The notes below the pieces were generated by a model, which was not told where the DNA came from, made no database searches, and worked only from the letters and a program-made list of their open reading frames with translations. A DNA stretch of 64,000 nt from an uncultured Roseobacter sp. (lineage in GTDB: Bacteria > Pseudomonadota > Alphaproteobacteria > Rhodobacterales > Rhodobacteraceae): contig NZ_CANKYM010000003.1 of the NCBI RefSeq assembly GCF_947488185.1, forward strand, positions 570,873 through 634,872, written 5' to 3'. Each line of letters opens with the position of its first letter. Positions within the stretch are counted from its first letter, which is position 1. Position numbers and translations under genes: made by a program. Shown one piece after another: positions 7,610-16,622 of the stretch.

Positions 7610-9325
7610 ATGCAATCAAAACAACACCTGATGCCCGACAAGGAAGCACTGGCGGTGATTTACTGCCGGGTCTCTGACCGGAAGCAAAAGACAGATGGCC
7701 ACGGTCTGGAGAGCCAGGAACATCGCTGCCGCCAATATGCAGATGAGCGCGGCTACAGCGTTGAAATGGTCTTCACCGATGATTTCACGGGTGGGGGCGA
7801 TTTCATGAAACGCCCGGCCATGCGGGCTTTGCTGGCCTATCTGGCTGCTGAAAAGGATCAAAACTACATCGTCGTTTTCGATGATTTGAAGCGGCTGGCC
7901 CGTGACACCAAGTTCCACTGGACCTTGCGAGAAAAGCTGGATGCGTTCGGTGCGGTTGTGGAGTCTCCGAATTTCAAGTTCGATGATACGCCCGAAGGCC
8001 GCTTTGTCGAGACGATGTTTGCGGCGCAAGGCCAGTTGGAGCGGGAGCAAAACAGCCGTCAGGTTGTCCAGAAAATGACCGCACGTGTGGAGAAGGGCTA
8101 TTATGTCTTCCATCCGCCGATTGGTTATCGCTATGCGAAAGACAAGGCGCACGGGAAAATTCTCGTGCGTGATGAGCCTGTGGCCTCCATTATTGCCGAA
8201 GCTCTGCACGGCTACGCCAACGGCATGTTTGCATCGCAAGCCGAAGTGAAGCGATTTCTGGAGTCCAGGCCGGAATTCCCCAAAAGCGGCACCAGCGGCT
8301 ATGTGCATCCCAGCAAGGTCAAGGACATGCTGAGGAAGCCCGTTTATGCCGGGTATGTCGAAGCGCCCAATTGGAACGTCTCCTTGCGCAAGGGGCATCA
8401 TGAACCCCTGATCAGCTTTGCAATCCATCAGCGCATTCAGGAAATTCTGGGCGGCGCTGTCTATGCGCCCGCGCGCAAGGATATCAACGAGGATTTCCCT
8501 TTGCGTGGCTTCGTGCTGTGCGATGATTGCGAGCAGCCCATGACCTCGTGCTGGTCAAAGGGCCGCAACAAGCATTATCCCTATTATCTCTGCGATACGC
8601 CTACCTGCGCCTCCAAGCGCAAGTCCATCCGGCGTGCCGATATCGAGGGCGGGGTTGAGGCGCTATTGCGGAATTTACAGCCCGCCACACACATCCTGGG
8701 GCTGGCGAAGGCCATGTTCGTCAAAGGGTGGAAGCTGCGCCTGTCCGAGGCTCACCGGGCCAAGGAGGCGCTACAGGAACAGATCAGCAGTGTTGATAGC
8801 CAGATCGAAAAGCTACTCGACCGGATCGTCGAATCCGGTAGCTCCACGGTCGTGAAAGCCTGCGAGAGCCGTATCGAAAAGCTGGAACGTCAGAGGATCT
8901 TGCTGGTGGAGCAGGCGGAGCAAACCTTGCCGCCGAAAGGACACCATGACGAGTTTATCGAACCGGTGTTCGAGTTCCTCGCAAATCCTTGTAATCTTTA
9001 TATAAAAGGCAGTCTCGCACTCAAGCGAACAGTGCTCAAACTGGTGTTTTCCGAGCCATTGCGGTACTGCCGGAAAGAGGGTTATCGAACCGCGAAAAAC
9101 ACCTATCCTTTCAAGGTGTTAGGAGATATTTCAACCCCAAAGTGCGGGATGGTGGGCGACCCTGGAATCGAACCAGGCGTGCGTCTCCGCGAGGGAGTTA
9201 CAGTCCCCTGCCACACCTTGCGGCCTGTCGCCCACGCCGCTGATGCATTGCACCTGCGGTGGAGGCGTGATTACAAGCGGTGCCCAGAGGCGTCAAGGCG
9301 AAATCAGAACCTTTTTGGCGCTTGA
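7610..9325 (+). CDS. Large serine recombinase (integrase) of the island
   Basis: 571 residues from the ATG at 7610 (a GTG at 7583 is an alternative; AAAGG precedes 7610). The resolvase-type catalytic domain opens with VIYCRVSDRKQ, nucleophile about Ser22, followed by DDLKRLARD and QGQLEREQNSRQV. Then come the recombinase domain (about 165-280), a zinc ribbon (CDDC, CDTPTC, about 303-335) and a coiled coil (about 380-450). The native C-terminus is probably near KCGMV: from there the frame runs through the antisense strand of tRNA-Tyr into host DNA, adding about 55 residues made by the junction. It should catalyse integration and excision at this site. Confidence 0.9.
   Translation: MQSKQHLMPDKEALAVIYCRVSDRKQKTDGHGLESQEHRCRQYADERGYSVEMVFTDDFTGGGDFMKRPAMRALLAYLAAEKDQNYIVVFDDLKRLARDTKFHWTLREKLDAFGAVVESPNFKFDDTPEGRFVETMFAAQGQLEREQNSRQVVQKMTARVEKGYYVFHPPIGYRYAKDKAHGKILVRDEPVASIIAEALHGYANGMFASQAEVKRFLESRPEFPKSGTSGYVHPSKVKDMLRKPVYAGYVEAPNWNVSLRKGHHEPLISFAIHQRIQEILGGAVYAPARKDINEDFPLRGFVLCDDCEQPMTSCWSKGRNKHYPYYLCDTPTCASKRKSIRRADIEGGVEALLRNLQPATHILGLAKAMFVKGWKLRLSEAHRAKEALQEQISSVDSQIEKLLDRIVESGSSTVVKACESRIEKLERQRILLVEQAEQTLPPKGHHDEFIEPVFEFLANPCNLYIKGSLALKRTVLKLVFSEPLRYCRKEGYRTAKNTYPFKVLGDISTPKCGMVGDPGIEPGVRLREGVTVPCHTLRPVAHAADALHLRWRRDYKRCPEASRRNQNLFGA
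9150..9233 (-). tRNA. tRNA-Tyr (GTA)
   Basis: Read on the minus strand, the acceptor arm GGGCGAC pairs with GTCGCCC, followed by A and an encoded CCA (9150-9152). The anticodon loop CTGTAAC gives anticodon GTA, and the large variable arm is that of a class II tRNA. The T arm has the GTTCGAT loop. 84 bases including CCA. Its 3' end borders the recombinase gene and is the likely attachment site. Confidence 0.95.
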
Positions 9326-9343
9326 ATGAACAGGATCGATCCG

Positions 9344-10120
9344 ATGAAAAAACCCAAGTGGGTTGTGCAGAAAGAGCAGGATAAAAAGGCGCAAGGCCGC
9401 GAGACGGTCTGGCTTTTTGGCCTGCATGCCGTGCGTGATGCGCTGATGAACCCTGCGCGGGAAAAACTGCGGCTGGTGGTGACGCTGAACGCGCACAACA
9501 AGCTCGCGGAGGCCATCGAGAGCGCCGGCGTAACGCCGGAAGTGGTCGATTCGCGCAAATTTGCAGCCCCGCTCGATCCTGGATCGGTGCATCAGGGGGC
9601 CGCGCTGGAGGTCAAACCGCTGGATTGGGGGCGTCTGGAGGATGTCTGCATCGGCCCGGCATCGCCGCGCGTGGTGATGCTCGACCGGGTCACGGATCCG
9701 CATAACGTGGGCGCGATCCTGCGGTCGGCCGAGGTTCTGGGGGCATCTGCCGTGGTAGGCACGCGGCACCATTCCGCCCCTGAAACCGGGGCCTTGGCCA
9801 AAACCGCCAGCGGCGCCCTTGAACGCCAACCTTATATCCGCGTCCGCAATCTGGCCGATGCGATCAAGGCCCTGCAGGACATGGGCTATCTGGTGCTGGG
9901 GCTGGATGGTGAGGCGACCCAAACCATTGAGGCGGCGGTCGAGGGCAAGCGCGACCGGCCCGTGGCGCTCGTGTTGGGCGCCGAAGGGCCGGGGCTGCGC
10001 GAGAAAACCAAGGAAACGGTGGACGCGCTGGTGCGGATCGACGCTGCCGGTCAATTCGGCTCGCTCAACGTCTCGAACGCGGCAGCAATCGCCTTGTATG
10101 CATCCAGAGCGTCCGCATGA
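9344..10120 (+). CDS. rlmB: 23S rRNA 2'-O-ribose methyltransferase RlmB (SpoU/TrmH family)
   Basis: 258 residues. A short basic N-terminus is followed by the substrate-binding domain (ETVWLFGLHAVRDALMNPAR) and the SPOUT catalytic domain with its three motifs: LDRVTDPHNVGAILRSAEVL (motif 1), LVLGAEGPGLRE (motif 2) and LNVSNAAAIALYA (motif 3). These make the trefoil-knot S-adenosylmethionine site. RlmB methylates one guanosine of 23S rRNA, while close relatives act on tRNA, so the exact target is by family. ATG 9344 is preferred over 9326 because AGGA lies eight bases upstream. First core gene right of the island. Confidence 0.88.
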   Translation: MKKPKWVVQKEQDKKAQGRETVWLFGLHAVRDALMNPAREKLRLVVTLNAHNKLAEAIESAGVTPEVVDSRKFAAPLDPGSVHQGAALEVKPLDWGRLEDVCIGPASPRVVMLDRVTDPHNVGAILRSAEVLGASAVVGTRHHSAPETGALAKTASGALERQPYIRVRNLADAIKALQDMGYLVLGLDGEATQTIEAAVEGKRDRPVALVLGAEGPGLREKTKETVDALVRIDAAGQFGSLNVSNAAAIALYASRASA

Positions 10121-10144
10121 CGCTTGAGGTTTAGGACGCGCTGA

Positions 10145-10459
10145 ATGGCTCATTCAACGAAGATTGCAACATGTTGCTATTGCGGGACACGCGCCGCGCT
10201 GGTGCTGGGCCGGGATCGGCACGAGTTGGTCTGCTCCAGCTGCGGCGCGCCGCTGCACGAGTTGAAACGCCTGCCGCAGGAGCATCCCGGGAAAACCGAG
10301 CTTGTGCGCCCCTCCGCCGTGCGCAAATCGTCGAAACCGGCCAAAACCCCGAAAATGAAAAAACAAAAACCACGGCGCCAGAGTTACAAGCGGCGCAAGG
10401 GTTTCATGCAGCATCTGATGGAAGAGGCCTTTGACGTGATCGAAGATATCTTTGATTGA
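10145..10459 (+). CDS. Zinc-ribbon protein with basic linker
   Basis: 104 residues. Two CxxC pairs (CYCG near residue 12 and CSSCG near residue 31) form a zinc ribbon. A very basic stretch follows (KTPKMKKQKPRRQSYKRRKG), then a short amphipathic acidic end (EEAFDVIEDIFD). Zinc and basic segments suggest nucleic-acid or ribosome contact, but no function is known to me. It lies 24 bases after rlmB on the same strand and may share its transcript. Confidence 0.7.
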   Translation: MAHSTKIATCCYCGTRAALVLGRDRHELVCSSCGAPLHELKRLPQEHPGKTELVRPSAVRKSSKPAKTPKMKKQKPRRQSYKRRKGFMQHLMEEAFDVIEDIFD

Positions 10460-10614
10460 GCATTCTGGCGGGTTTCTGCGCGAAAACTTAACGTTTCGTT
10501 CACAGATTTGCGAGACAGTCTGGATATGCGGGTTTGCACGCATATCTAAGTGTCATGTCAAAGAGCTCGGAACGCTTTTTGATTTCATGACTGTCCCTCG
10601 TTCCGTACCTCTGC

Positions 10615-10651
10615 GCGCCCCTTGCTTTATAGCATCGGGCGCTCTTTTTTT
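10615..10651 (+). terminator. Intrinsic terminator
   Basis: GCGCCC (10615-10620) pairs with GGGCGC (10637-10642), followed by TCTTTTTTT. It ends transcripts coming from the zinc-ribbon gene or from a separate short transcript in the 10460-10614 gap, which otherwise holds no gene. It stands 28 bases before the start of the CoA-binding protein gene. Confidence 0.65.
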
Positions 10652-10678
10652 CGGGCGTCGGGACAGGTAGGAAGAGTC

Positions 10679-11146
10679 ATGACTTATTCGGACGCCCAGC
10701 TTAAGGAAATTCTGACCCGCACGCGCCGCATTGCTGTGGTGGGCGTGTCGATGAACCCGGTGCGGCCCAGCTACTACGTGGCGCGGTACCTGTCCCTGAA
10801 GGGGTTTCAGGTGGTGCCGGTCAATCCGCGTCATGCCGGGGAGGTGCTATTGGGGCAAAAGGTGCGGGGCGCGCTGTCCGATATCGAAGGTGGTGTGGAT
10901 ATGGTCGATATCTTCCGCCGCTCAGACGCCGTGCCGCCAATTGTCGATGAAGCCCTGGCGCATTTTCCAAAGCTGCAGACGATCTGGATGCAGATCGGGG
11001 TGGAACATGCCGATGCCGCTGCACAGGCCGAAGCGCGCGGTGTCACCGTGATCCAGAATCGCTGCCCTAAGATCGAATATCAGCGTTTGTTCGGGGAATT
11101 GCGCATGGGTGGCTTTGCCACCGGGATCGTCTCATCACGGCTCTAG
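10679..11146 (+). CDS. CoA-binding domain protein, YccU type
   Basis: 155 residues of the small CoA-binding (Rossmann-like) family. IAVVGVSMNPVRPSYYVARYL is the nucleotide-binding loop region, followed by VNPRHAGEVLLGQKVRGALSD and the IWMQIGVEHADAAAQAEARG stretch. AGGTAGGAAG precedes the ATG. It converges on hisE with stop codons overlapping. These proteins bind CoA or a derivative; a biochemical role is not established. Confidence 0.85.
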   Translation: MTYSDAQLKEILTRTRRIAVVGVSMNPVRPSYYVARYLSLKGFQVVPVNPRHAGEVLLGQKVRGALSDIEGGVDMVDIFRRSDAVPPIVDEALAHFPKLQTIWMQIGVEHADAAAQAEARGVTVIQNRCPKIEYQRLFGELRMGGFATGIVSSRL

Positions 11147-11451
11147 GAGCGTGCCGCTTTCTCCGCCAGTCCGGATTGGCCCTGACGACGGCCAAGCTCG
11201 CGCAGTACCTCATCCAGCGTCACGTCCGAGGCGGCCAGCATGACCAGCAGGTGGTAGAGCACGTCTGCCGCCTCCGATGTCAGGCGCTCCTTGTCGCCCT
11301 TCACCGCCTCGATGATCGCCTCTACCGCCTCTTCCCCGAATTTCTCGGCGCATTTTTCCGGGCCCTTGGCCAGGAGTTGTGCCGTCCAGCTGCTATCAGG
11401 GTCCGCCGATTTGCGGGCTTCGATGGTTTCGAACAGGTCGTCTAGGGTCAT
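11143..11451 (-). CDS. hisE: Phosphoribosyl-ATP pyrophosphohydrolase HisE
   Basis: 102 residues of the MazG-like HisE family, second step of histidine synthesis (PR-ATP to PR-AMP and pyrophosphate). The metal-binding EE-x-x-E pattern is in [18 protein letters not shown], and [19 protein letters not shown] is the conserved second helix. Its ATG overlaps the hisF stop (ATGA at 11448-11451), so the two are translationally coupled. Last gene of the minus-strand hisA block. Confidence 0.95.
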   Translation of the reverse strand: MTLDDLFETIEARKSADPDSSWTAQLLAKGPEKCAEKFGEEAVEAIIEAVKGDKERLTSEAADVLYHLLVMLAASDVTLDEVLRELGRRQGQSGLAEKAARS

Positions 11452-12209
11452 GTCAGCCTCATGGGGATGCCCGCAGCGGCCATATGCGTCTTGGCCTCGG
11501 CAATGGTATAGTCGCCAAAGTGAAAGATCGACGCGGCCAGCACCGCAGAGGCCCCGCCTTCGGTGACGCCATCCACCAGGTGATCCAACGTGCCCACGCC
11601 GCCCGAGGCGATCACCGGCACCGGTACTGCATCGGAAATGGCGCGGGTCAGCGGCAGGTTGAACCCGGCGCGCGTGCCGTCACGGTCCATCGAGGTCAGC
11701 AGGATTTCACCCGCGCCTTTTGCCGCCACGGTCCGGGCGAATGCGACGGCGTCGATGCCGGTTGGCTTGCGGCCACCGTGGGTGAAAATCTCCCATTTGC
11801 CGGGGCTGACGGTCTTGGCGTCGATGGCCACCACGATGCATTGGCTGCCGAACTGGTTCGCGGCATCCGCCACCACATCGGGGTTGGCCACAGCGGCGGA
11901 ATTGAACGACACCTTGTCGGCGCCCGCCAGCAGCAGGGCGCGCACATCGGCGGAGGTGCGCACACCGCCCCCAACCGTCAACGGTATATAGCAGTGTTCG
12001 GCGGTCCGGCTGACCACGTCGAACATCGTGCCGCGATTTTCGTGGGTGGCAGTGATGTCGAGGAAACAAAGCTCGTCCGCCCCCGCCGCATCATAGGCGA
12101 TGGCCGCATCCACCGGGTCGCCCGCATCGCGCAGATCGACAAAATTCACGCCTTTCACGACACGCCCTTCGGCGACATCCAGACAGGGGATGATACGGGT
12201 TTTCAGCAT
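11448..12209 (-). CDS. hisF: Imidazole glycerol phosphate synthase cyclase subunit HisF
   Basis: 253 residues, a (beta-alpha)8 barrel. It starts [20 protein letters not shown] with the catalytic Asp at 11; [13 protein letters not shown] and VIASGGVG are phosphate-binding loops. HisF pairs with HisH to make imidazole glycerol phosphate and AICAR from PRFAR using ammonia from HisH. The frame extends upstream, but the conserved start is at 12209. Coupled to hisE and only seven bases from the DUF2867 gene. Confidence 0.96.
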   Translation of the reverse strand: MLKTRIIPCLDVAEGRVVKGVNFVDLRDAGDPVDAAIAYDAAGADELCFLDITATHENRGTMFDVVSRTAEHCYIPLTVGGGVRTSADVRALLLAGADKVSFNSAAVANPDVVADAANQFGSQCIVVAIDAKTVSPGKWEIFTHGGRKPTGIDAVAFARTVAAKGAGEILLTSMDRDGTRAGFNLPLTRAISDAVPVPVIASGGVGTLDHLVDGVTEGGASAVLAASIFHFGDYTIAEAKTHMAAAGIPMRLT

Positions 12210-12216
12210 GTGGCAC

Positions 12217-12705
12217 TCATTCCGGCAGGAGGGTGGACCGGCCATCGCGTTCAGCGCGGGCAACACGGGCCAGCGCGTTGCGGGCAATCAGGATGTGAAA
12301 CGGCAGGATGGACCGCAGATAGAGGCGCCCCCCCAGATTATGCGGATGCACCCAGGTGGCTAGAAAGACGATGCCGGCATCGCTCAGGACGCTGACGCGG
12401 AAATTGAGGTGCTTGTCGTCAAAGCCAGCGATGACTTCGTCGTCTGCGCTGTATTCAACGGGGAAAAATCCAATTTTTTCCGCCGCCTCCGGGCCGTCCT
12501 TCATCAGACCAAAGGGCGCGGTGAGCAGGTTGCGCAGGGCGACAAGACCTTTTGCCCATCCCGGAAAATCCACGATGATGCGTGCCGCCGAGGGCGCGGG
12601 CAGGGTGCTGGCGACCCGGTAGCAATCCAGAAAGTCACCCGGTGCCATCCGTGCGTGCAGGCGGCTTTGCACAGGCAAGTCGGTTTTGGTGACGACTGGA
12701 ATCAT
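12217..12705 (-). CDS. DUF2867 protein inside the his block
   Basis: 162 residues matching the DUF2867 pattern: [32 protein letters not shown], and the closing THPHN-like [20 protein letters not shown]. Five bases separate it from hisA and seven from hisF, so it is part of the same transcript. Nothing in it suggests a histidine enzyme; the domain is found in varied contexts and is uncharacterised. Confidence 0.8.
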   Translation of the reverse strand: MIPVVTKTDLPVQSRLHARMAPGDFLDCYRVASTLPAPSAARIIVDFPGWAKGLVALRNLLTAPFGLMKDGPEAAEKIGFFPVEYSADDEVIAGFDDKHLNFRVSVLSDAGIVFLATWVHPHNLGGRLYLRSILPFHILIARNALARVARAERDGRSTLLPE

Positions 12706-12710
12706 GCTTG

Positions 12711-13433
12711 TCAGGCCTTCAGTGCTGCAAGTGCTTCTTTCAGGTCGATGGCCCCATCATAGAGGGCGCGACCGGAAATTGCGCCTTGAAGATCTGCGCC
12801 ACAATCGCGCAGGGCGATCAGGTCTTCCAGCGACGACACGCCGCCCGAGGCGACCACCGGGATCGACACCGCGCGAGCAAGCGCCGCAGTGGCGTCAATA
12901 TTGGGGCCTTTCATCGCGCCGTCCCGCAGAATGTCGGTGTAGATGATGGCCGCAACCCCGGCGTCTTCGAAGGATTTGGCCAGCTCGGTCACGCGTACGT
13001 CCGTTTCTTCGGCCCAGCCTTTGGTGGCGACAAACCCGTTGCGGGCATCAATGCCCACTGCCACATGCCCCGGGAAGGTGCGTGCCGCTTCGCGCACCAG
13101 ATCGGGGTTTTCGACGGCCACGGTGCCTAGAATGACGCGGGTCAGCCCCTTTTCGAGCCAGGCTTCGATTGTAGCCATATCGCGGATGCCGCCGCCCAAT
13201 TGCACCGGAATGGTGCAGCTCTTGAGGATCGATTCGACCGGGGCCGCATTCACCGGCTCTCCTGCGAAAGCGCCGTTCAGGTCAACCAGATGCAGCCATT
13301 CACACCCGGCGGTGACAAAGTCCTGCGCCTGGGCGACCGGGTCATCGTTGAAGACGGTCGATTTGTCCATATCCCCGTGCAAAAGGCGCACGGCCTGACC
13401 GTCCTTGAGGTCAATGGCAGGGTAAAGGATCAT
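12711..13433 (-). CDS. hisA: ProFAR isomerase HisA
   Basis: 240 residues. Barrel protein starting [20 protein letters not shown] with the catalytic Asp8; the second catalytic Asp is in [14 protein letters not shown], and the phosphate loops are VQLGGGIRD and VVASGGVS. It converts ProFAR to PRFAR, the substrate of HisF/HisH. The reading frame is open further upstream, but the family start is the ATG at 13433. Leads the block hisA-DUF2867-hisF-hisE. Confidence 0.96.
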   Translation of the reverse strand: MILYPAIDLKDGQAVRLLHGDMDKSTVFNDDPVAQAQDFVTAGCEWLHLVDLNGAFAGEPVNAAPVESILKSCTIPVQLGGGIRDMATIEAWLEKGLTRVILGTVAVENPDLVREAARTFPGHVAVGIDARNGFVATKGWAEETDVRVTELAKSFEDAGVAAIIYTDILRDGAMKGPNIDATAALARAVSIPVVASGGVSSLEDLIALRDCGADLQGAISGRALYDGAIDLKEALAALKA

Positions 13434-13573
13434 GGTGCGGGTCCTGTTTCGATATGGGGTATGGCATAGACCGTCTCTTGCACGCTTTGGCATGGTTTTG
13501 CAACGCGACGCAGGGTCATGCTTGCAGAGCCCGCCCCGGAATGCGGAGACTGCCGCGCAAAAGGGAGGACAAT

Positions 13574-13960
13574 ATGAAGAACCTGACAACAGCAGCACTC
13601 GCACTCGCGACATGCGGCGGTGTAGCACTGGCCGATCCTATCGAAGGCATCTGGCAAACCCAGCCGGATGACGGCGCCTATGCTCTGGTCGCAATGGCAC
13701 CCTGTGGGCCGAACTACTGCGGCACGATCGAGCGGACGTTCAATGCGGATGGTGAATACCAGTCCAACAACATCGGGAAGACATTGGTGATCGATATGGC
13801 GGCGGAAGGCGGCGGCAAATACAAGGGTAAGGTCTGGCGCCCGTCCAACGATAAAATCTACATCGGCAAAATCGCACTTGACGGTGATAGCATGCGCCTG
13901 TCGGGCTGCGTGGCAGGTGGCTTGATCTGCTCCAAGCAGACATGGTCGCGCGCAAAATAG
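13574..13960 (+). CDS. Exported DUF2147 protein
   Basis: 128 residues. A signal peptide ([20 protein letters not shown]) is followed by the DUF2147 domain, beginning [14 protein letters not shown] and containing four cysteines (CGPNYCG, SGC, ICSK) and the typical end [11 protein letters not shown]. The domain is a small periplasmic or outer membrane-associated beta barrel of unknown role. GGGAGG lies six bases before the ATG at 13574. It is divergent from hisA. Confidence 0.85.
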   Translation: MKNLTTAALALATCGGVALADPIEGIWQTQPDDGAYALVAMAPCGPNYCGTIERTFNADGEYQSNNIGKTLVIDMAAEGGGKYKGKVWRPSNDKIYIGKIALDGDSMRLSGCVAGGLICSKQTWSRAK

Positions 13961-14127
13961 GGCAGCCTGCCGCGTTTACATGTGGGCGGAAGAACTGACT
14001 TGGGCCTTGACCGAAGCCCCCCGCTCAACGCTTCATTAACAGGTAGTGGCTTAATACAGGTGTTGATCCTTGCTCCCGCGCCTTGGGGGTAGGGCGTTTC
14101 TGATGGGAACTCGCACCGGGCCGCCGA

Positions 14128-14601
14128 ATGCCACAACGCCGCAAACCAGCATCCGAAGTGACACCTGAATACGAGGATTCAGGTCTGTTCAAGAACAAGG
14201 TCGGGCAGCTCTCGGTTGAGCTGGTGCCGCAGATGATGCGTAACGGGCGCAATGATCTTGTCGTACGGGGGTTCGTGAACCGCACGATTGAGATCGAAGT
14301 GGCCTTCGCCGGGCGGCGGGTCAAGGAAGTGGGCCCGCTGGAGGCGCGATTGCGCGCCATGATGACTCATGCGGTCAAGAAAGCGGCGGCCAGTGGTGCG
14401 AAGGAGCCGGATACGGACCACATTCGATTGCCGGTTCTGATCGAAGGCGCGTGGCGGCCGCGCTTCAAGCGTGACCAGGCGGGGTGGGAAACGCGCAGTT
14501 ACTACCTCTTTGCGGCGCGCTGGTCCGTACTGGACAATGAGGGCAACACGGTCTCTTTCGGCTCGCCGCCAATCGTGGTCGCGAGCCAGTATCAGGAGTG
14601 A
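14128..14601 (+). CDS. Conserved hypothetical protein
   Basis: 157 residues, soluble, mixed alpha/beta, with a basic start (MPQRRKPAS). Possibly strand-rich segments include NDLVVRGFVNRTIEIEVAFAG and the C-terminal WSVLDNEGNTVSFGSPPIVV. No ribosome binding site is evident, although no alternative start is better. It sits between the two his blocks on the opposite strand. Family not recognised. Confidence 0.6.
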   Translation: MPQRRKPASEVTPEYEDSGLFKNKVGQLSVELVPQMMRNGRNDLVVRGFVNRTIEIEVAFAGRRVKEVGPLEARLRAMMTHAVKKAAASGAKEPDTDHIRLPVLIEGAWRPRFKRDQAGWETRSYYLFAARWSVLDNEGNTVSFGSPPIVVASQYQE

Positions 14602-14656
14602 CACCCGCGCGGGCAGTGCGCGGATGCCCATCCCATGTATCACTCGGTCGGTCCGC

Positions 14657-15295
14657 TTAGGGGCGCCAGGTGAGGAAATTCCCGATCATGCGCAAACCCG
14701 CAGCCTGGCTTTTCTCCGGATGAAACTGCAGGCCGATCATCGTGCCAGTGCCGATCACCGCCGTGACATCGCCGCCATAGTCCACATGGGCCAACCGTTG
14801 TTCGTCGCGCGCGACTTCCATGTGATAACTGTGCACGAAATAGGCGTGATCCCCGGTCTTGATGCCGTCAAAGACCGGGTGCGCACCGTCCAGCACCAGA
14901 TCATTCCAGCCCATGTGGGGCACCTTGAGCGCGGGATCTGACGGTTCGATCTTGCGCACGTCACCTGCGATCCAGTCGAGCCCTTCGGTATCGGTGTATT
15001 CGCGCCCCCAACTGGCCATCAGCTGCATGCCAACGCAGATCCCCATGAAGGGACGGCCCTTGGTCTCCACCGCTTCGACCATCGCCGCGTAGAGGCCGGA
15101 ATGGCCTTTCAATTCGGCCATGCAGGCGGGAAAGGCGCCATCGCCCGGCAATACGATGCGGTCCGCCCGCGCCACAACATCCGCGTCCCCGGTCACGACA
15201 ATCTCGCCGCCATCGGTTTCGCGTGCCATGCGCTCAAACGCCTTTTGCGCCGAATGCAAATTGCCGCTTTCATAGTCAATAATCGCCGTCAGCAC
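14657..15295 (-). CDS. hisH: Imidazole glycerol phosphate synthase glutaminase subunit HisH
   Basis: 212 residues, class I glutamine amidotransferase. The nucleophile cysteine is in FMGICVGMQLMASWG; the His/Glu pair of the triad is in LQFHPEKSQ near the C-terminus. It supplies ammonia to HisF. The start is a GTG at 15295 (protein MLTAIIDYESGNLHS), two bases from the hisB stop, so hisB and hisH are coupled. hisF is 2.4 kb away on the same strand, separated by two plus-strand genes. Confidence 0.95.
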   Translation of the reverse strand: MLTAIIDYESGNLHSAQKAFERMARETDGGEIVVTGDADVVARADRIVLPGDGAFPACMAELKGHSGLYAAMVEAVETKGRPFMGICVGMQLMASWGREYTDTEGLDWIAGDVRKIEPSDPALKVPHMGWNDLVLDGAHPVFDGIKTGDHAYFVHSYHMEVARDEQRLAHVDYGGDVTAVIGTGTMIGLQFHPEKSQAAGLRMIGNFLTWRP

Positions 15296-15296
15296 G

Positions 15297-15884
15297 TCAG
15301 AGCGCACCTTTGGTCGAGGGGATCGCATCCGCCTTGCGCGGGTCAACCTCCACCGCGTCGCGCAGCGCGCGGGCGACTGATTTGAACGCCGCTTCCGCGA
15401 TGTGGTGGCTGTTGAGCCCATGCAGCATGTCCACGTGCAACGTGATGCCCCCATGGGTGCTCAGCGCCTGAAAGAATTCGCGCACCAATTCAGTGTCAAA
15501 GGTCCCGATCTTGGCGGTGGGCAGATCGACGTTCCAGATCAGAAAAGGCCGCGCCGATAGATCCAGTGCTGCGCGCACCAGCGCGTCATCCATCGGCAGA
15601 AGGCAGGCGCCATAACGGCGGATGCCCCGCTTGTCACCCAGGGCGGCAGCCAGCGCCTGACCGATGGCGATGCCGGTATCCTCCACCGTGTGATGGTCGT
15701 CGATGTGCAGATCGCCCTGTGCCCGCACGGTCATGTCGATCAGCGAATGGCGCGCCAGCTGGTCCAGCATATGATCGAAAAATCCAACACCGGTCTGGTT
15801 GTCGTAAGAGCCTGTGCCATCCAGATCGAGGGTCACGGTGATCTCCGTCTCCGCAGTGGAACGGGTGAGGGTGTGGCTGCGCAT
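15297..15884 (-). CDS. hisB: Imidazoleglycerol-phosphate dehydratase HisB
   Basis: 195 residues, the monofunctional bacterial form. The duplicated metal-binding motifs are visible: [29 protein letters not shown] and [16 protein letters not shown]. It dehydrates imidazole glycerol phosphate to imidazole acetol phosphate. GGAGG lies just before the ATG at 15884. First gene of the hisB-hisH pair. Confidence 0.96.
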   Translation of the reverse strand: MRSHTLTRSTAETEITVTLDLDGTGSYDNQTGVGFFDHMLDQLARHSLIDMTVRAQGDLHIDDHHTVEDTGIAIGQALAAALGDKRGIRRYGACLLPMDDALVRAALDLSARPFLIWNVDLPTAKIGTFDTELVREFFQALSTHGGITLHVDMLHGLNSHHIAEAAFKSVARALRDAVEVDPRKADAIPSTKGAL

Positions 15885-16023
15885 AGGGGCCTCCGGGCTG
15901 AAGTGAGTGCGCGCCCTTATAGCAGCCTGCGGGTCCGCGCCAAGATGTGACATTCGGGATTGCAGCGCCCGTGCCGTATATGTCAGCTTGGGGCCGAGGC
16001 GAACCGCCCAACCAGGAGCATTC

Positions 16024-16263
16024 ATGGCCACATGCGTCTTTATCCAGATCCGCTGCACACCGGGCACGACCTACCGGGTGGCGGAGGAGATCGCCCTGCG
16101 CGAAATCCATTCCGAGCTCTATTCGACCAGCGGCGATTTCGACCTGCTGATGAAGCTCTACATTCCCAAGGACGAAGATGTGGGCAAATACATCAATGAT
16201 CATTTACTGGACATCAAAGGGATTGAGCGGTCGCTGACGACGATGACGTTCAAGGTCTTTTGA
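16024..16263 (+). CDS. Stand-alone Lrp/AsnC ligand-binding (RAM) domain protein
   Basis: 79 residues that are just the effector domain of Lrp/AsnC regulators, without the DNA-binding helix-turn-helix: [20 protein letters not shown], then [14 protein letters not shown] and [22 protein letters not shown] lies five bases before the ATG. Such proteins form octameric or dimeric rings that bind amino acids. Divergent from hisB, so a sensing role near histidine synthesis is possible but unproven. Confidence 0.85.
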   Translation: MATCVFIQIRCTPGTTYRVAEEIALREIHSELYSTSGDFDLLMKLYIPKDEDVGKYINDHLLDIKGIERSLTTMTFKVF

Positions 16264-16604
16264 GGTTGCGGCGTGGCCTTGGCGCGCTGGCGCTGGTGAT
16301 CTGTGCCGGGCCCCTGGCGGCAGGGCAGAAAACCTACGCCGGCGAAGAGGCCGCCGCCTTGCGCTGTGCCAATACGCTTGCTTTCACAGCGGTGGCCCTG
16401 GAATCGTCGGGCGGGATCGGCCAGTTGGAGAAAGACGTGATGCTGGACATCACCGTCCGCATCCTCGTTGACCATGTCAGCGGCACATGGCGGCAGAAAA
16501 AGGCGGCGCTTCGCATCGTGCGTGACCGGCGTGATGTCATCGAAACACTGGATGATTTCCGACGCTACGCCAATCAGTGCCTGGCGCAGTTTCCCATCAA
16601 TTGA
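16260..16604 (+). CDS. Small exported hypothetical protein
   Basis: 114 residues with a signal peptide (LRRGLGALALVICAGPLAAG) and a helical mature part with two cysteines (LRCANT and NQCLAQF). The likely start is a TTG at 16260 overlapping the TGA of the RAM gene (TTGA), giving coupling; a second TTG at 16266 is the alternative. It recalls small periplasmic proteins of unknown function. Confidence 0.6.
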   Translation: MRLRRGLGALALVICAGPLAAGQKTYAGEEAAALRCANTLAFTAVALESSGGIGQLEKDVMLDITVRILVDHVSGTWRQKKAALRIVRDRRDVIETLDDFRRYANQCLAQFPIN

Positions 16605-16622
16605 AGAGGACGCCAGCCGTTG

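Larger units (their letters stand above)
1..9150. mobile_element. Right part of an integrated genomic island at tRNA-Tyr
   Basis: The stretch from the window edge to the 3' end of the tRNA-Tyr gene has accessory content: a resolvase, a large serine recombinase, a VirD4/TraG-like ATPase and many small proteins without housekeeping roles. Codon use and G+C vary, and the first 800 bases are clearly AT-richer than the core. The recombinase sits directly against the 3' end of the tRNA gene, which is the usual place for an attachment site. I found no second copy of the tRNA 3' end between 1 and 9000, so the left boundary is probably outside the window. That this is one element rather than several nested ones is inference. 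Confidence 0.7.

Noticed and set aside
1..9000. Second attachment site (copy of the tRNA-Tyr 3' end)
   Set aside because: No matching stretch seen by eye; the left end is probably outside the window.
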